Part shown: positions 18,020 to 29,769 of the stretch, in pieces | Layout of the letters: the number at the start of each line of letters is the position of its first letter | Position numbering within the stretch: the stretch's first letter is position 1 | Assembly (NCBI RefSeq): GCF_008801605.1 | Contig: NZ_VZPJ01000008.1 | Coordinates: 186,001 to 250,000 of the forward strand | Length of the DNA stretch: 64,000 nucleotides | Reading direction: 5' to 3' | Source of the DNA: Pseudomonas brassicacearum subsp. brassicacearum | GTDB taxonomy: Bacteria > Pseudomonadota > Gammaproteobacteria > Pseudomonadales > Pseudomonadaceae | Made by a program: the position numbers and the translations under genes | The notes under the pieces: generated by a model | Told to the model about the DNA's origin: nothing | The model's input: the letters and a program-made list of their open reading frames with translations, nothing else | The model's database searches: none

Positions 18020-18904
18020 TTACTTCTTCATTTCCCAGCCAGTCAGCTCAGCCAGGGCCTTGCCGATGTCTGCCAGCGAACGCACGGTTTTCACGCCTGC
18101 GTCTTGCAGTGCAGCGAATTTCTCGTCTGCAGTACCTTTGCCGCCAGAGATGATTGCGCCAGCATGGCCCATGCGCTTGCCCGGAGGAGCAGTCACACCA
18201 GCGATGTAGGAAACAACCGGCTTGGTCACGTTGGCCTTGATGTAGGCAGCCGCTTCTTCTTCAGCCGAACCGCCGATCTCACCGATCATGACGATCGCTT
18301 CGGTCTTCGGGTCTTCCTGGAACAGCTTCAGGATGTCGATGAAGTTCGAGCCTGGGATCGGGTCACCGCCGATGCCGACGCAAGTCGACTGACCGAAACC
18401 GGCGTCAGTGGTCTGCTTCACAGCTTCGTAGGTCAGGGTGCCGGAACGGGAAACGATACCGACCTTGCCTGGCAAGTGAATGTGACCTGGCATGATGCCG
18501 ATCTTGCATTCGCCTGGAGTGATCACGCCTGGGCAGTTAGGGCCGATCAGGGTGATACCCAGCTCGTCGCACTTGACCTTGGCTTCCAGCATGTCGATGG
18601 TCGGGATGCCTTCGGTGATGCAGACGATCAGCTTGATGCCGCCGAACGCTGCTTCAAGGATGGAGTCCTTGCAGAAAGGAGCTGGAACGTAGATCACGCT
18701 GGCGGTGGCGCCAGTGGCAGCTACAGCGTCTTTCACGGTGTTGAACACTGGCAGGCCCAGGTGCTCGGTGCCGCCCTTGCCCGGTGTTACGCCGCCAACC
18801 ATCTTGGTGCCGTATTCGATGGCTTGCTGGGTGTGGAAACTACCTTGCGAACCGGTAATACCCTGGCAGATAACCTTGGTGTCTTTATTGATCAGGACGC
18901 TCAT
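18020..18904 (-). CDS. sucD: Succinyl-CoA synthetase alpha subunit
   Basis: A 294-residue subunit that binds CoA and carries the phospho-histidine of succinyl-CoA synthetase (succinyl-CoA + NDP + Pi to succinate + CoA + NTP). The N-terminal CoA-binding Rossmann fold begins [16 protein letters not shown]. The active-site loop is [17 protein letters not shown] with the phosphorylated His. Its ATG overlaps the sucC TAA by one base (TAATG), so the two subunits are translationally coupled. Confidence 0.98.
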   Translation of the reverse strand: MSVLINKDTKVICQGITGSQGSFHTQQAIEYGTKMVGGVTPGKGGTEHLGLPVFNTVKDAVAATGATASVIYVPAPFCKDSILEAAFGGIKLIVCITEGIPTIDMLEAKVKCDELGITLIGPNCPGVITPGECKIGIMPGHIHLPGKVGIVSRSGTLTYEAVKQTTDAGFGQSTCVGIGGDPIPGSNFIDILKLFQEDPKTEAIVMIGEIGGSAEEEAAAYIKANVTKPVVSYIAGVTAPPGKRMGHAGAIISGGKGTADEKFAALQDAGVKTVRSLADIGKALAELTGWEMKK

Positions 18905-20070
18905 TATTTGCCCTCCGCAGCTTTGACAACTTGTTGAGCAGCGTCGGTCAGGCTGGTAGCAGCGATGATGTTCAAACCGCTTTCTGCCAGTACTTTAGCG
19001 CCCAGCTCAGCGTTGTTGCCTTCAAGGCGAACAACAACCGGGATTTTCACGCCAACTTCTTTCACGGCGCCGATGATGCCTTCGGCAATCATGTCGCAGC
19101 GAACGATGCCGCCGAAGATGTTGACCAGTACTGCAGCGACGTTGGTGTCGGACAGGATGATCTTGAACGCTTCGGTTACGCGTTCCTTGGTAGCACCACC
19201 GCCCACGTCGAGGAAGTTGGCTGGCTTGCCGCCATGCAGGTTGACGATGTCCATGGTACCCATGGCCAGGCCGGCACCGTTGACCATGCAGCCGATGTTA
19301 CCTTCCAGGGCCACGTAGTTCAGTTCGAACTTGGCAGCGTGCGCTTCGCGCGGATCGTCTTGCGACGGATCGTGGAAAGTCTTCAGCTTAGGCTGACGGT
19401 ACATGGCGTTGGCATCGATGTTGATCTTGGCATCGAGGCAGTGCAGGTCGCCGTCGGCCTTGATCACCAGCGGGTTCACTTCCAGCAGTGCCAGGTCGTG
19501 GTCCTGGAACAGCTTGGCCAGACCTACGAAGATCTTGGCGAATTGAGTGACCTGCTTGCCTTCCAGGCCCAGCTGGAATGCCAGCTCGCGACCCTGGAAT
19601 GGCTGTGCGCCAACCAGTGGATCGATGGTGGCCTTGAGGATTTTCTCAGGGGTATCGTGAGCGATTTTCTCGATGTCCACGCCACCTTCGGTGGAAGCCA
19701 TGAACACGATGCGGCGGCTCGAACGGTCAACGACAGCGCCCAGGTACAGCTCTTTAGCGATATCAGTGCACGATTCAACCAGGATCTTGGTGACTGGCTG
19801 ACCGTTGGCGTCAGTCTGGTAAGTCACCAGACGCTTGCCCAGCCACTGCTGTGCGAAGGCTTTGGCGTCTTCTTTGCTGCGAACCAGCTTGACGCCGCCC
19901 GCTTTACCGCGACCACCGGCGTGAACCTGGGCTTTGACAACCCATTCGCTGCCGCCGATTTTGTCGCAAGCTTCTGCTGCCGCTTCCGGGGTGTCTACCG
20001 CGTAACCGGTGGATACTGGCAGGCCGTACTCAGCGAACAGCTGCTTACCCTGATACTCGTGAAGATTCAT
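18904..20070 (-). CDS. sucC: Succinyl-CoA synthetase beta subunit
   Basis: A 388-residue subunit beginning [16 protein letters not shown]. It has an ATP-grasp domain ([19 protein letters not shown]) that binds the nucleotide, and a C-terminal ligase domain with [16 protein letters not shown]. It forms the TCA-cycle enzyme with SucD. A structured 196-base gap separates it from lpdG. The ATG at 20070 fits the family N-terminus exactly. Confidence 0.98.
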   Translation of the reverse strand: MNLHEYQGKQLFAEYGLPVSTGYAVDTPEAAAEACDKIGGSEWVVKAQVHAGGRGKAGGVKLVRSKEDAKAFAQQWLGKRLVTYQTDANGQPVTKILVESCTDIAKELYLGAVVDRSSRRIVFMASTEGGVDIEKIAHDTPEKILKATIDPLVGAQPFQGRELAFQLGLEGKQVTQFAKIFVGLAKLFQDHDLALLEVNPLVIKADGDLHCLDAKINIDANAMYRQPKLKTFHDPSQDDPREAHAAKFELNYVALEGNIGCMVNGAGLAMGTMDIVNLHGGKPANFLDVGGGATKERVTEAFKIILSDTNVAAVLVNIFGGIVRCDMIAEGIIGAVKEVGVKIPVVVRLEGNNAELGAKVLAESGLNIIAATSLTDAAQQVVKAAEGK

Positions 20071-20145
20071 GCTTATTACCGTCTTCGTTAGGTACTGCGC
20101 ATTCGGTGCTGCACCGTTCTGGTGCCGCACCACCTGTGACTGCTG

Positions 20146-20184
20146 CTTGCGTAGCGTTCCGGTTAACCGGTTCGGCTACGCAAG
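20146..20184. other. Long stem-loop between lpdG and sucC
   Basis: CTTGCGTAGC at 20146-20155 pairs with GCTACGCAAG at 20175-20184. Between them lies the palindrome CCGGTTAACCGG (20159-20170), which extends the stem after a small internal loop. There is no T tract, so it looks like an mRNA processing or stabilising structure, or a protein-binding palindrome, rather than a terminator. Confidence 0.65.
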
Positions 20185-20266
20185 GCTGCGTCCAGCGGAT
20201 ATTCCGCGGTGAGTCTTGCTCGCAAGGCTCACGACGGGCCAAACCGCCGTGGTTTCTTATTGTCTA

Positions 20267-21706
<1,440 letters not shown>

Positions 21707-21729
21707 TCATTCCTTTTCGAATCAAACCG

Positions 21730-21803
21730 GACGGTCACTTGTGATGACCGTCGAGGGACGAAACCGGTTGTTTCAGCAAGAGGCCGGTCAAAACAGACCG
21801 GCC
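21730..21803. other. Two hairpins between sucB and lpdG
   Basis: Hairpin 1 is GACGGTCA (21730-21737) with TGACCGTC (21745-21752). Hairpin 2 is GGCCGGTC (21782-21789) with GACCGGCC (21796-21803). Neither is followed by a T run, so they probably protect or punctuate the polycistronic mRNA rather than end it. Confidence 0.6.
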
Positions 21804-21816
21804 CTCGCGGCGAAAA

Positions 21817-23037
21817 TCAGATATCCAGCAGCAGACGAGCCGGATCTTCAAGCAGGTTCTTGATGGTTACCAGGAACGTCACGGCTTCTTTACCGTCGAT
21901 CAGGCGGTGATCGTAGGACAGTGCCAGGTACATCATCGGACGAATCACGACTTGACCATTGATCGCCATAGGACGCTGCAGAATGTTGTGCATGCCCAGG
22001 ATAGCCGCTTGCGGCGGGTTGACGATCGGGGTCGACATCATCGAACCGAATGTACCACCGTTGGTGATGGTGAACGTACCGCCGGTCATCTCTTCGATGG
22101 ACAGCTTGCCGTCACGGGCCTTCTTGCCGAAGGTGGCGATGCCGCCTTCGATTTCGGCCAGGCTCATCAGTTCGGCGTTACGCAGTACCGGAACCACCAG
22201 GCCACGGTCGCTGGAAACAGCGACACCGATGTCGGCGTAGCCGTGGTAGACGATGTCGGAACCGTCGATCGACGCGTTGACGGCCGGGAAGCGTTTCAGC
22301 GCTTCGGTGGCAGCCTTGACGAAGAACGACATGAAGCCCAGGCGTACGCCATTGTGGGACTTCTCGAACAGATCCTTGTACTTCGAACGCAGGGCCATGA
22401 CTTCGGTCATGTCGACTTCGTTGAAGGTGGTCAGCATCGCCATGTTCGACTGGGCTTCTACCAGACGCTTGGCCACGGTAGCGCGAACGCGGGTCATCGG
22501 AACGCGTTTTTCAACGCGGTCACCGGCAGCGAACACCGGAGCGGCAGCGGCAGGTGCGGCAGGCTTGGCTGGCGCGGCGGCTGGAGCGGCTTTCTTGGCG
22601 GCAACGGCTGCAACCACGTCTTCCTTGGTCACGCGACCACCCTTGCCGGTGCCGGCAACGGAAGCGATGTTGATGCCGTTCTCTTCAGCCAGCTTGCGCG
22701 CAGCAGGGGCAGCGACTGGATCGTCTTCGCCAGCGGCGGCTGGCGCGGCGGCCTGGGCGGCAGCCGGTGCAGCAGCGGCTGGAGCGGCAGCAGCAGCGCC
22801 GCCTTCTTCGATCGAGCCCAGGACCTGGTTCGACAGAACGGTATCGCCCTCCTTGGCAATGATTGCGCCCAGCACGCCGTCAGCTTCGGCCAATACTTCC
22901 AGCACGACCTTGTCGGTCTCGATGTCGACGATCAGGTCGTCACGCTTGACGGCCTCGCCTGGTTTCTTGTGCCAGGTGGCAACGGTGCCATCGGCAACCG
23001 ATTCCGGGAATGACGGGGCTTTGATTTCGATAGCCAT
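21817..23037 (-). CDS. sucB: 2-oxoglutarate dehydrogenase E2, dihydrolipoamide succinyltransferase
   Basis: A 406-residue E2 component. The N-terminal lipoyl domain has lipoyl-Lys43 ([10 protein letters not shown]). An Ala/Pro-rich linker (about 80-120) leads to the E3-binding domain ([20 protein letters not shown]), then a second Ala/Pro linker. The C-terminal catalytic domain has [13 protein letters not shown] (active His and Asp). It transfers succinyl groups from lipoamide to CoA. sucA ends 44 bases upstream. Confidence 0.97.
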   Translation of the reverse strand: MAIEIKAPSFPESVADGTVATWHKKPGEAVKRDDLIVDIETDKVVLEVLAEADGVLGAIIAKEGDTVLSNQVLGSIEEGGAAAAAPAAAAPAAAQAAAPAAAGEDDPVAAPAARKLAEENGINIASVAGTGKGGRVTKEDVVAAVAAKKAAPAAAPAKPAAPAAAAPVFAAGDRVEKRVPMTRVRATVAKRLVEAQSNMAMLTTFNEVDMTEVMALRSKYKDLFEKSHNGVRLGFMSFFVKAATEALKRFPAVNASIDGSDIVYHGYADIGVAVSSDRGLVVPVLRNAELMSLAEIEGGIATFGKKARDGKLSIEEMTGGTFTITNGGTFGSMMSTPIVNPPQAAILGMHNILQRPMAINGQVVIRPMMYLALSYDHRLIDGKEAVTFLVTIKNLLEDPARLLLDI

Positions 23038-23081
23038 TATCTGTGGGTCCTTAAAATTCGGTTTCAGTCAGCGCGAAGGCG

Positions 23082-25913
23082 TTAAACAGTGAAGGCATCT
23101 TGCAGCAGTTTTTCCTGCTGCTCGGCGTGCATCGACGCATAACCACACGCAGGTGCAGCGGAAGCATCACGGCCGGCATACTCCAAGACCAGGGCCTTGT
23201 TATGGTTGCCGATGCTGCGACGCAGGTGATGCTGGCTGCTGTACCAAGCGCCTTGGTTCATCGGTTCTTCCTGACACCACACCACATGGGTGAGGTTGGT
23301 GTAAGGCGCGATGGCCTCCATCAGGTCTTCTTCCGGGAACGGGTAAAGCTGCTCGATACGCACGATGGCGATGTCTTCGCGGCCTTCGGCACGACGTTTT
23401 TCCAGCAGGTCGTAGTAGACCTTGCCGCTGCACAGGACCAGGCGAGTGACCTTCGCCGCGTCCAGGGTGTCGATTTCCGAAATAACGGTCTGGAACGAGC
23501 CTTCGGCCAGATCCTCGAGCGTGGAGATCGCCAGTTTGTGACGCAGCAGCGACTTGGGTGTCAGCACGATCAGCGGCTTGCGCAGCGGACGGATGACCTG
23601 ACGACGCAGCAGGTGGTAGATCTGTGCCGGCGTGGTCGGTACGCAGACCTGGACGTTGTGCTCGGCGCACAACTGCAGGTAACGCTCCAGACGTGCCGAA
23701 GAGTGCTCCGGCCCCTGCCCTTCATAACCGTGCGGCAACAGCATGGTCAGACCGCAGAGACGGCCCCACTTGTGTTCGCCACTGGTGATGAACTGGTCGA
23801 CAACCACTTGGGCACCGTTGGCGAAGTCGCCGAACTGGGCTTCCCAGATCACCAGCGCATTCGGCTCGGTGGTGGAGTAGCCATATTCGAACGCCAGGAC
23901 GGCTTCTTCGGACAGCAGCGAATCGTACAGGTCGAAACGTGGCTGGCCTTTGTACAGGTGTTGCAGCGGGATGTAGGTGCTGGCGTCTTTCTGGTTGTGC
24001 AGCGCCGCGTGGCGGTGCGAGAAAGTGCCGCGGCCTACGTCCTGGCCGGTGATGCGCACCGGGTGACCTTCGAATGCCAGGGTCGCGTACGCCATGGTTT
24101 CGGCATAACCCCAGTTGATCGGCAAGCCGCCGGCTTGCATCTTCTGCCGGTCTTCGTAGATTTTCGCGACCTGGCGCTGAACCACGAAGCCGTCCGGGAT
24201 TTCCAGCAGCTTGGCGGACAGTTCCTGCAGGGTCTTGAGGTCAAAACGGGTGTCGTGACGCGCGGTCCAGGCGTGGCCCAGGTACGGACGCCAGTCCACG
24301 AACAGCTCTTTGTTCGGCTCTTTGACCAGGCTTTTTACAACGTGCAGGCCGTTATCCAGGGCATTGCGATATTCATCGACTTTTTCCTGGACGCGCGCTG
24401 CATCCAGCACACCGCCCTGGGTCAGGCGCTCGGCATACAGCTCACGGGTGGTGCGCTGCTTGGCGATCTGCTGGTACATCAGCGGTTGAGTACCGCTTGG
24501 CTCGTCGGCCTCGTTGTGGCCGCGACGACGGTAGCAGACCAGGTCGATCACCACGTCGCGCTTGTACTGCATGCGGTAGTCGATGGCCAACTGGGTCACG
24601 AACAGCACGGCTTCCGGGTCATCGCCATTCACATGGAGAATCGGCGCCTGGATCATTTTCGCAACGTCGGTTGCGTACTCGGTAGAGCGCGAGTCTTCCG
24701 GGTTGCTGATGGTGAAACCGACCTGGTTGTTGATCACGATGTGCACGGTACCGCCGGTCTTGAAACCGCGGGTCTGCGACATCTGGAAGGTTTCCATGAC
24801 CACGCCTTGACCGGCGAATGCCGCGTCACCGTGGATGGAGATCGGCAGCACCTTCTCGCCGGTCGGATCGTTGCGACGATCCTGGCGCGCACGGACCGAA
24901 CCCTCGACCACCGGGGAAACGATTTCCAGGTGGGACGGGTTGAAGGCCATGGCCAGGTGTACTTCGCCACCTGTGGTCATTACGTTGGACGAGAAGCCCT
25001 GGTGGTACTTCACGTCACCGGAACCCAGTTCGACCTTCTTCTTGCCTTCGAACTCGTCGAACAGCTCGCGCGGGTTCTTGCCGAAGGTGTTGACCAGTAC
25101 GTTCAGGCGGCCACGGTGGGCCATGCCGATGACAACTTCCTTGGTGCCGTAGGAACCGGAACGCTGGATCAGCTCATCGAGCATTGGAATCAGGCTCTCG
25201 CCGCCTTCCAGGCCGAAACGCTTGGTGCCCGGGTATTTGGTACCCAGGTATTTCTCCAGGCCTTCACCGGCGGTGACGCGCTCGAGCAAGTGGCTCTTGA
25301 TGTCGGCGGAGTACGTCGGACGGCCACGAACGCTTTCCAGACGCTGCTGGAACCACTGGCGCTGCTCGGAATCGGTGATATGCGTAAATTCAGCGCCGAT
25401 GGTGCGGCAATATGTCTGCTGCAACGCTTCGTGAATTTCGCGTAGGCTCGCTTCCTCTTTGCCGATGAACAGGTCGCCGGCACGGAAGGTCGTATCAAGG
25501 TCGGCATTGGTCAAGCCGTAGTGAGTGATCGACAGGTCTGCAGGTGCAGGACGCTGCCACAGTCCCAGCGGGTCAAGCTGGGCTGCCTGGTGGCCACGCA
25601 TCCGGTAGGCCTGGATCAGTCGCAATACTTCAACTTGCTTCTTCTCGTGCTCGGAGCTCACGCTGCCGGCAGACACCGGTTGAGCGCGGCGCTGGTTCTT
25701 CGCCAGCAGCACGAAATGATCGCGAATCGTCGAGTGCGAAACATCAGTGGCAGAGTTACCGTCAGCCGGCAACTTCTGAAAGTAGGTGCGCCATTCTTCT
25801 GGCACAGCGTTAGGGTCGTGCAGGTAGAGCTCGTAAAGCTCTTCCACATAGGCAGCGTTACCACCGGAAAGGTGGGCACTGTTCCACATGCGCTGCATCA
25901 CGCTTTCTTGCAT
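23082..25913 (-). CDS. sucA: 2-oxoglutarate dehydrogenase E1 component
   Basis: A 943-residue thiamine-diphosphate decarboxylase of the 2-oxoglutarate dehydrogenase complex. The N-terminal E2-binding segment is WNSAHLSGGNAAYVEELYELY. The core has GMAHRGRLNVLVN, HGDAAFAGQG and the ThDP/Mg site VNGDDPEAVLFVTQLA. The CYRRRGHNEADEP stretch is followed by the transketolase-like C-terminal half (GQDVGRGTFSHRHA). It is complete and normal in length. The 262 bases upstream separate it from sdhB; I see a weak hairpin there but no clear promoter. Confidence 0.98.
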   Translation of the reverse strand: MQESVMQRMWNSAHLSGGNAAYVEELYELYLHDPNAVPEEWRTYFQKLPADGNSATDVSHSTIRDHFVLLAKNQRRAQPVSAGSVSSEHEKKQVEVLRLIQAYRMRGHQAAQLDPLGLWQRPAPADLSITHYGLTNADLDTTFRAGDLFIGKEEASLREIHEALQQTYCRTIGAEFTHITDSEQRQWFQQRLESVRGRPTYSADIKSHLLERVTAGEGLEKYLGTKYPGTKRFGLEGGESLIPMLDELIQRSGSYGTKEVVIGMAHRGRLNVLVNTFGKNPRELFDEFEGKKKVELGSGDVKYHQGFSSNVMTTGGEVHLAMAFNPSHLEIVSPVVEGSVRARQDRRNDPTGEKVLPISIHGDAAFAGQGVVMETFQMSQTRGFKTGGTVHIVINNQVGFTISNPEDSRSTEYATDVAKMIQAPILHVNGDDPEAVLFVTQLAIDYRMQYKRDVVIDLVCYRRRGHNEADEPSGTQPLMYQQIAKQRTTRELYAERLTQGGVLDAARVQEKVDEYRNALDNGLHVVKSLVKEPNKELFVDWRPYLGHAWTARHDTRFDLKTLQELSAKLLEIPDGFVVQRQVAKIYEDRQKMQAGGLPINWGYAETMAYATLAFEGHPVRITGQDVGRGTFSHRHAALHNQKDASTYIPLQHLYKGQPRFDLYDSLLSEEAVLAFEYGYSTTEPNALVIWEAQFGDFANGAQVVVDQFITSGEHKWGRLCGLTMLLPHGYEGQGPEHSSARLERYLQLCAEHNVQVCVPTTPAQIYHLLRRQVIRPLRKPLIVLTPKSLLRHKLAISTLEDLAEGSFQTVISEIDTLDAAKVTRLVLCSGKVYYDLLEKRRAEGREDIAIVRIEQLYPFPEEDLMEAIAPYTNLTHVVWCQEEPMNQGAWYSSQHHLRRSIGNHNKALVLEYAGRDASAAPACGYASMHAEQQEKLLQDAFTV

Positions 25914-26175
25914 GCTTGGTCACCCTCGATTAGGGGAACACCACCGGCGAAAACACCGAGCAAACTTGCAGAAGTCCGAGTGCAGCGACTAAAACAAGCC
26001 ACTTAGGATCACGCTGATAGTCCGGGTACCAGCCCGGATGCCCCTGCTTGTCTCATTTCTTCAAAATAAGAACTGCCGCTTTGTGAGCGGCTGTTCTGGT
26101 TATAGCCATGACGCGGGTTGAAGCCCGCGCCCTGGCCTTTACGGGTACAACGGTCCTACGGGTACAGCAGCTGAA

Positions 26176-26880
26176 TCAAACGCCGCTTTGCAGCAGCATG
26201 TTACGAATGTGACCGATGGCCTTAGTCGGGTTCAGGCCTTTCGGACAGACGTTGACGCAGTTCATGATCCCGCGGCAGCGGAATACGCTGAACGGGTCAT
26301 CCAGCGAAGCCAGACGCTCGGACGTCTTGGTGTCACGGCTGTCTGCCAGGAAGCGGTACGCTTGCAGCAGGGCGGCCGGGCCCAGGAACTTGTCCGGGTT
26401 CCACCAGAACGATGGGCACGAGGTCGAGCAGCAAGCGCACAGGATGCACTCGTACAGACCGTCGAGCTTCTCACGCTCTTCAGGAGTCTGCAGACGCTCG
26501 ATGGCCGGAGCCGGCGTGTCGTTCTGCAGGAATGGCTTCACCTTCTCGTATTGCTTGTAGAAGATGCTCATATCGACGACCAGGTCACGGATAACCGGCA
26601 AACCTGGCAGCGGACGAACGATCAGCTTGTTGCCCTTGACCACGGCAGACAGCGGCGTGATGCACGCCAGGCCGTTCTTGCCGTTGATGTTCATGCCGTC
26701 GGAGCCGCAAACGCCCTCACGGCAAGAGCGACGATAGGAGAAACCCTCGTCCTGCTCTTTGATCAGGGCCAGCACGTCCAGCACCATCAGGTCTTTACCA
26801 CCGGTATCGACCTGGAAGTCCTGCATGAACGGCGCAGCGTCCTGATCAGGGTTGTAGCGATAAACACTGACTTGCAACAT
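26176..26880 (-). CDS. sdhB: Succinate dehydrogenase iron-sulfur subunit
   Basis: A 234-residue electron-transfer subunit. The [2Fe-2S] ligands lie in SCREGVCGSDGMNINGKNG and the following LAC. The [4Fe-4S] motif is CILCACCSTSCP. The remaining cluster cysteines are in CRGIMNCVNVCPKGLNP. It passes electrons from SdhA flavin to quinone in the SdhCD anchor. I chose ATG 26880, with AAGGGTGA just upstream; a GTG three codons earlier lies inside that site. Confidence 0.97.
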   Translation of the reverse strand: MLQVSVYRYNPDQDAAPFMQDFQVDTGGKDLMVLDVLALIKEQDEGFSYRRSCREGVCGSDGMNINGKNGLACITPLSAVVKGNKLIVRPLPGLPVIRDLVVDMSIFYKQYEKVKPFLQNDTPAPAIERLQTPEEREKLDGLYECILCACCSTSCPSFWWNPDKFLGPAALLQAYRFLADSRDTKTSERLASLDDPFSVFRCRGIMNCVNVCPKGLNPTKAIGHIRNMLLQSGV

Positions 26881-26891
26881 AGCGGTCACCC

Positions 26892-28664
26892 TTAATAAGT
26901 CCGGACTTTTGGTTCGAAAGTCGGAACAGTCTTCGGCGAGAAGTTCACGGCACGCTTGGCGACGCGTTTTTCACCCGGGAAGTACAAGGTGTGGCACAGC
27001 CAGTTTTCGTCGTCACGGTCTTCGAAGTCTTCGCGGGCGTGGGCGCCACGGGACTCTTTACGCACTTCTGCGGCGATGGCGGTGGCTTCGGCCACTTCCA
27101 GCAGGTTCTGCAATTCCAGCGCTTCGATACGGGCAGTGTTGAACGCCTGCGACTTATCGTTGATCTTCACGTTGGCGATTCGTTCACGCAATTGCGCCAG
27201 CTGGGCAATACCCTTCTGCATGTATTCGCCGGTACGGAATACACCGAAGTAGTTCTGCATGCAGTTTTGCAACTCACGACGCAGGGTCGCCACGTCTTCG
27301 CCTTCGGTACGCTCGTTCAGAGCGGACAGACGCGCCAGGGCAGCTTCGATGTTGGCGTCGGTGGCATCGTCATATTCGATACCGTCGGACAGCGCTTTTT
27401 CCAGGTGCAGGCCGGCAGCGCGACCGAAGACCACCAGGTCGAGCAACGAGTTGCCGCCCAGACGGTTGGCACCGTGGACCGATACGCAAGCCACTTCACC
27501 CACTGCGAACAGGCCAGGGATGATTGCGTCCACGCCTTCGGCGTTCTGGGTGATCGCCTGGCCATGAATGTTGGTGGCAACGCCGCCCATCATATAGTGG
27601 CAGGTTGGAACCACTGGAACTGGCGCAACGACCGGGTCGACGTGAGCGAAGGTCTTGGACAGTTCGCAGATGCCTGGCAGGCGGCTGTGCAGCACTTCCT
27701 CGCCCAGGTGGTCGAGCTTGAGCATCACGTGGTCGCCATTCGGACCGCAACCGTTGCCAGCGATGATTTCTTTAACCATCGAACGGGCAACCACGTCACG
27801 ACCGGCAAGGTCCTTGGCGTTCGGAGCATAACGCTCCATGAAACGCTCGCCGTGCTTGTTGATCAGGTAACCACCTTCACCACGGCAACCTTCGGTCACC
27901 AGTACACCGGCGCCGGCGATGCCGGTCGGGTGGAACTGCCACATTTCGATGTCTTGTACCGGCACGCCAGCACGCAGGGCCATGCCGACACCGTCACCGG
28001 TGTTGATCAGGGCATTGGTGGTGGATGCGTAGATACGGCCTGCACCGCCGGTCGCCAGTACGGTGGCCTTGGCGCGGATGTAGGTGGTTTCGCCGGTTTC
28101 GATGCAGATCGCGATCACGCCGACGAAGGCGCCGTCCTGGTTTTTCACCAGGTCAACGGCGTAGTACTCGTTCAGGAACGTGGTACCGGCTTTCAGGTTG
28201 CCCTGGTACAGGGTGTGCAGCAGCGCGTGACCGGTACGGTCGGACGCCGCGCAAGTACGTGCAGCCTGGCCGCCCTTGCCGTAGTCCTTGGACTGGCCAC
28301 CGAACGGACGCTGGTAGATACGACCTTGCTCGGTACGCGAGAATGGCATGCCCATGTGGTCCAGCTCGAACACCGCAGCCGGGCCTTCCTGACACATGTA
28401 CTCGATAGCGTCCTGGTCACCGATGTAGTCGGAACCCTTGACGGTATCGTACATGTGCCAGCGCCAGTCATCGTTCGGGTCGGCCGAAGCGATGGCGCAG
28501 GTGATGCCGCCCTGGGCGGAAACAGTGTGCGAACGGGTCGGGAAAACCTTGGTGATCACGGCAGTCTTGTGACCGCCCTGTGCCAGTTGCAGCGCTGCGC
28601 GCATGCCGGCACCGCCACCACCAATGATGATGGCGTCGAAAGAAATCGTTGGAATGTTAGCCAT
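26892..28664 (-). CDS. sdhA: Succinate dehydrogenase flavoprotein subunit
   Basis: A 590-residue flavoprotein that oxidises succinate to fumarate. The FAD fold is [18 protein letters not shown]. The covalent flavin His lies in [18 protein letters not shown] marks the substrate site, and the active-site Arg region lies around [21 protein letters not shown]. The C-terminus ends in the usual [10 protein letters not shown]. It is encoded within sdhCDAB. Confidence 0.98.
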   Translation of the reverse strand: MANIPTISFDAIIIGGGGAGMRAALQLAQGGHKTAVITKVFPTRSHTVSAQGGITCAIASADPNDDWRWHMYDTVKGSDYIGDQDAIEYMCQEGPAAVFELDHMGMPFSRTEQGRIYQRPFGGQSKDYGKGGQAARTCAASDRTGHALLHTLYQGNLKAGTTFLNEYYAVDLVKNQDGAFVGVIAICIETGETTYIRAKATVLATGGAGRIYASTTNALINTGDGVGMALRAGVPVQDIEMWQFHPTGIAGAGVLVTEGCRGEGGYLINKHGERFMERYAPNAKDLAGRDVVARSMVKEIIAGNGCGPNGDHVMLKLDHLGEEVLHSRLPGICELSKTFAHVDPVVAPVPVVPTCHYMMGGVATNIHGQAITQNAEGVDAIIPGLFAVGEVACVSVHGANRLGGNSLLDLVVFGRAAGLHLEKALSDGIEYDDATDANIEAALARLSALNERTEGEDVATLRRELQNCMQNYFGVFRTGEYMQKGIAQLAQLRERIANVKINDKSQAFNTARIEALELQNLLEVAEATAIAAEVRKESRGAHAREDFEDRDDENWLCHTLYFPGEKRVAKRAVNFSPKTVPTFEPKVRTY

Positions 28665-28667
28665 GGA

Positions 28668-29036
28668 TCAGATACCCCAGAGAATCTGCACACCCCAGAC
28701 GAAGTAAGCGAACATCGCAACGCCGCATACTGCCTGGAAGAGGAAACGTACGGCAGTCGCCGACTTGCCGAACGCCATTGGCGTCAGGTAGTCGGTCGCG
28801 ATGGTCCACATGCCGACCCAGGCGTGAGCGCCCAGTGCAACAAGTGCCAGCAGACTGAAGATACGCATCCAGTTGTTTGCGAACAGTTCATGCCATTGGG
28901 CGTAGCCCAGGCCTGGGTTTGCTACGACATATCCGATCAGGAAGATGAAGTAAGCCGCGAGAACGACCGCAGACACACGCTGCGCCATCCAGTCATAGAG
29001 GCCCGAACGCGAAAGGTTCGTGACGTTGGTTACCAT
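28668..29036 (-). CDS. sdhD: Succinate dehydrogenase membrane anchor SdhD
   Basis: A 122-residue protein with three transmembrane helices and the SGLYDWMAQRVSAVVLAAY opening of SdhD. It also has HAWVGMWTIATDYL, which holds the heme/quinone-side His and Asp-Tyr. It anchors SdhAB and binds heme b and quinone with SdhC. Its ATG overlaps the end of sdhC by seven bases. Confidence 0.95.
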   Translation of the reverse strand: MVTNVTNLSRSGLYDWMAQRVSAVVLAAYFIFLIGYVVANPGLGYAQWHELFANNWMRIFSLLALVALGAHAWVGMWTIATDYLTPMAFGKSATAVRFLFQAVCGVAMFAYFVWGVQILWGI

Positions 29037-29404
29037 ATCCAGACTCCTGCCAGAACGATCAGCACCGCAGACACGGCGATAATGATTTTCGAGCCCAGCT
29101 TGCCGCCTTCCAGCGTCTCACCGATGCCCATGTCCATGATCAAGTGGCGCACACCGGCAACCAAGTGATACAGCAAGGCGGACAGGATGCCCCAAATCAC
29201 TAGCTTGGCTAGCGGACTGGTCAGACACGCTTTCACCTGACCGAAGCCTTCTTCCGAATCGAGCGACTTGTCCAATGCATAAAGCATGATGGCCAGGCTG
29301 ACGAAGAGGATGACACCGGAAATACGGTGAAGAATGGACGTGTAAGCAGTGACTGGGAGTTTGATGGTCCTTAGGTCTAGGTTTACAGGTCGTTGGCTTT
29401 TCAC
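29030..29404 (-). CDS. sdhC: Succinate dehydrogenase cytochrome b556 subunit SdhC
   Basis: A 124-residue, three-TM subunit with the diagnostic RPVNLDLRTIKLPVTAYTSI and LHRISGVILF (quinone-site Ser/His/Arg) and HLVAGVRHLIMD (heme His). I chose GTG 29404 (VKSQRPVNLDL) because family members begin at this point; the frame extends further upstream but without similarity. There is no strong ribosome-binding site before the GTG. Confidence 0.92.
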   Translation of the reverse strand: MKSQRPVNLDLRTIKLPVTAYTSILHRISGVILFVSLAIMLYALDKSLDSEEGFGQVKACLTSPLAKLVIWGILSALLYHLVAGVRHLIMDMGIGETLEGGKLGSKIIIAVSAVLIVLAGVWIW

Positions 29405-29540
29405 GGCTTTTTTTTCACACTGAAGAGCCCCTAACAATCAGGGCAAAGTTGTTGGGGCGCGCACTGGTCAGGTACTCACCACCCAGGGAGTGACGACCCC
29501 CAAGAAAGCAGGCCCAAAAGCCCCTGGCGGTCGGTGGCCG

Positions 29541-29569
29541 AGTATAGACAGTTAGGCTACTAATGACAA
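29541..29569 (-). promoter_or_regulatory. Predicted sigma-70 promoter of sdhCDAB
   Basis: On the minus strand, TTGTCA and TATACT are separated by exactly 17 bases, about 140 bases upstream of the sdhC GTG. Read by eye; no transcription start is known here. Confidence 0.65.
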
Positions 29570-29683
29570 CGCGTTCACCTTCCCCTAATAGCGCATTGCA
29601 CATACGACGCAAAAGGCGTAAACGGCAGGTAATTTCGCGGAAAAAGTCCGGTTAAAGCCTTCTGGAGCAAGACTTTAGGCAAA

Positions 29684-29711
29684 TTGACTTTCGAATTTAT
29701 CTCACTATAGT
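29684..29711 (+). promoter_or_regulatory. Predicted sigma-70 promoter of gltA
   Basis: TTGACT (29684-29689), a 16-base spacer and TATAGT (29706-29711), about 60 bases upstream of gltA. The rest of the 365-base sdhC-gltA gap has no gene that I can see. Confidence 0.7.
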
Positions 29712-29769
29712 GGTGCGGGCCCTGCGTGGGGGGTCTGTCTGATGATTTCAAGCATTAATAGGAGGCCAC

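Noticed and set aside
23100-25445. 781-codon open frame antisense to sucA
   Set aside because: It is the complement of a highly codon-biased GC-rich gene. No start signal, and the translation resembles no protein; sucA motifs on the other strand are unambiguous.
26100-26140. Hairpin GCGGG/CCCGC near the end of sdhB as a terminator
   Set aside because: Short stem and no T tract on the minus strand; not convincing as a rho-independent terminator between sdhB and sucA.
26991-29168. 725-codon open frame antisense to sdhA/sdhD
   Set aside because: It spans several real genes on the opposite strand and has no protein motifs; a codon-bias shadow.
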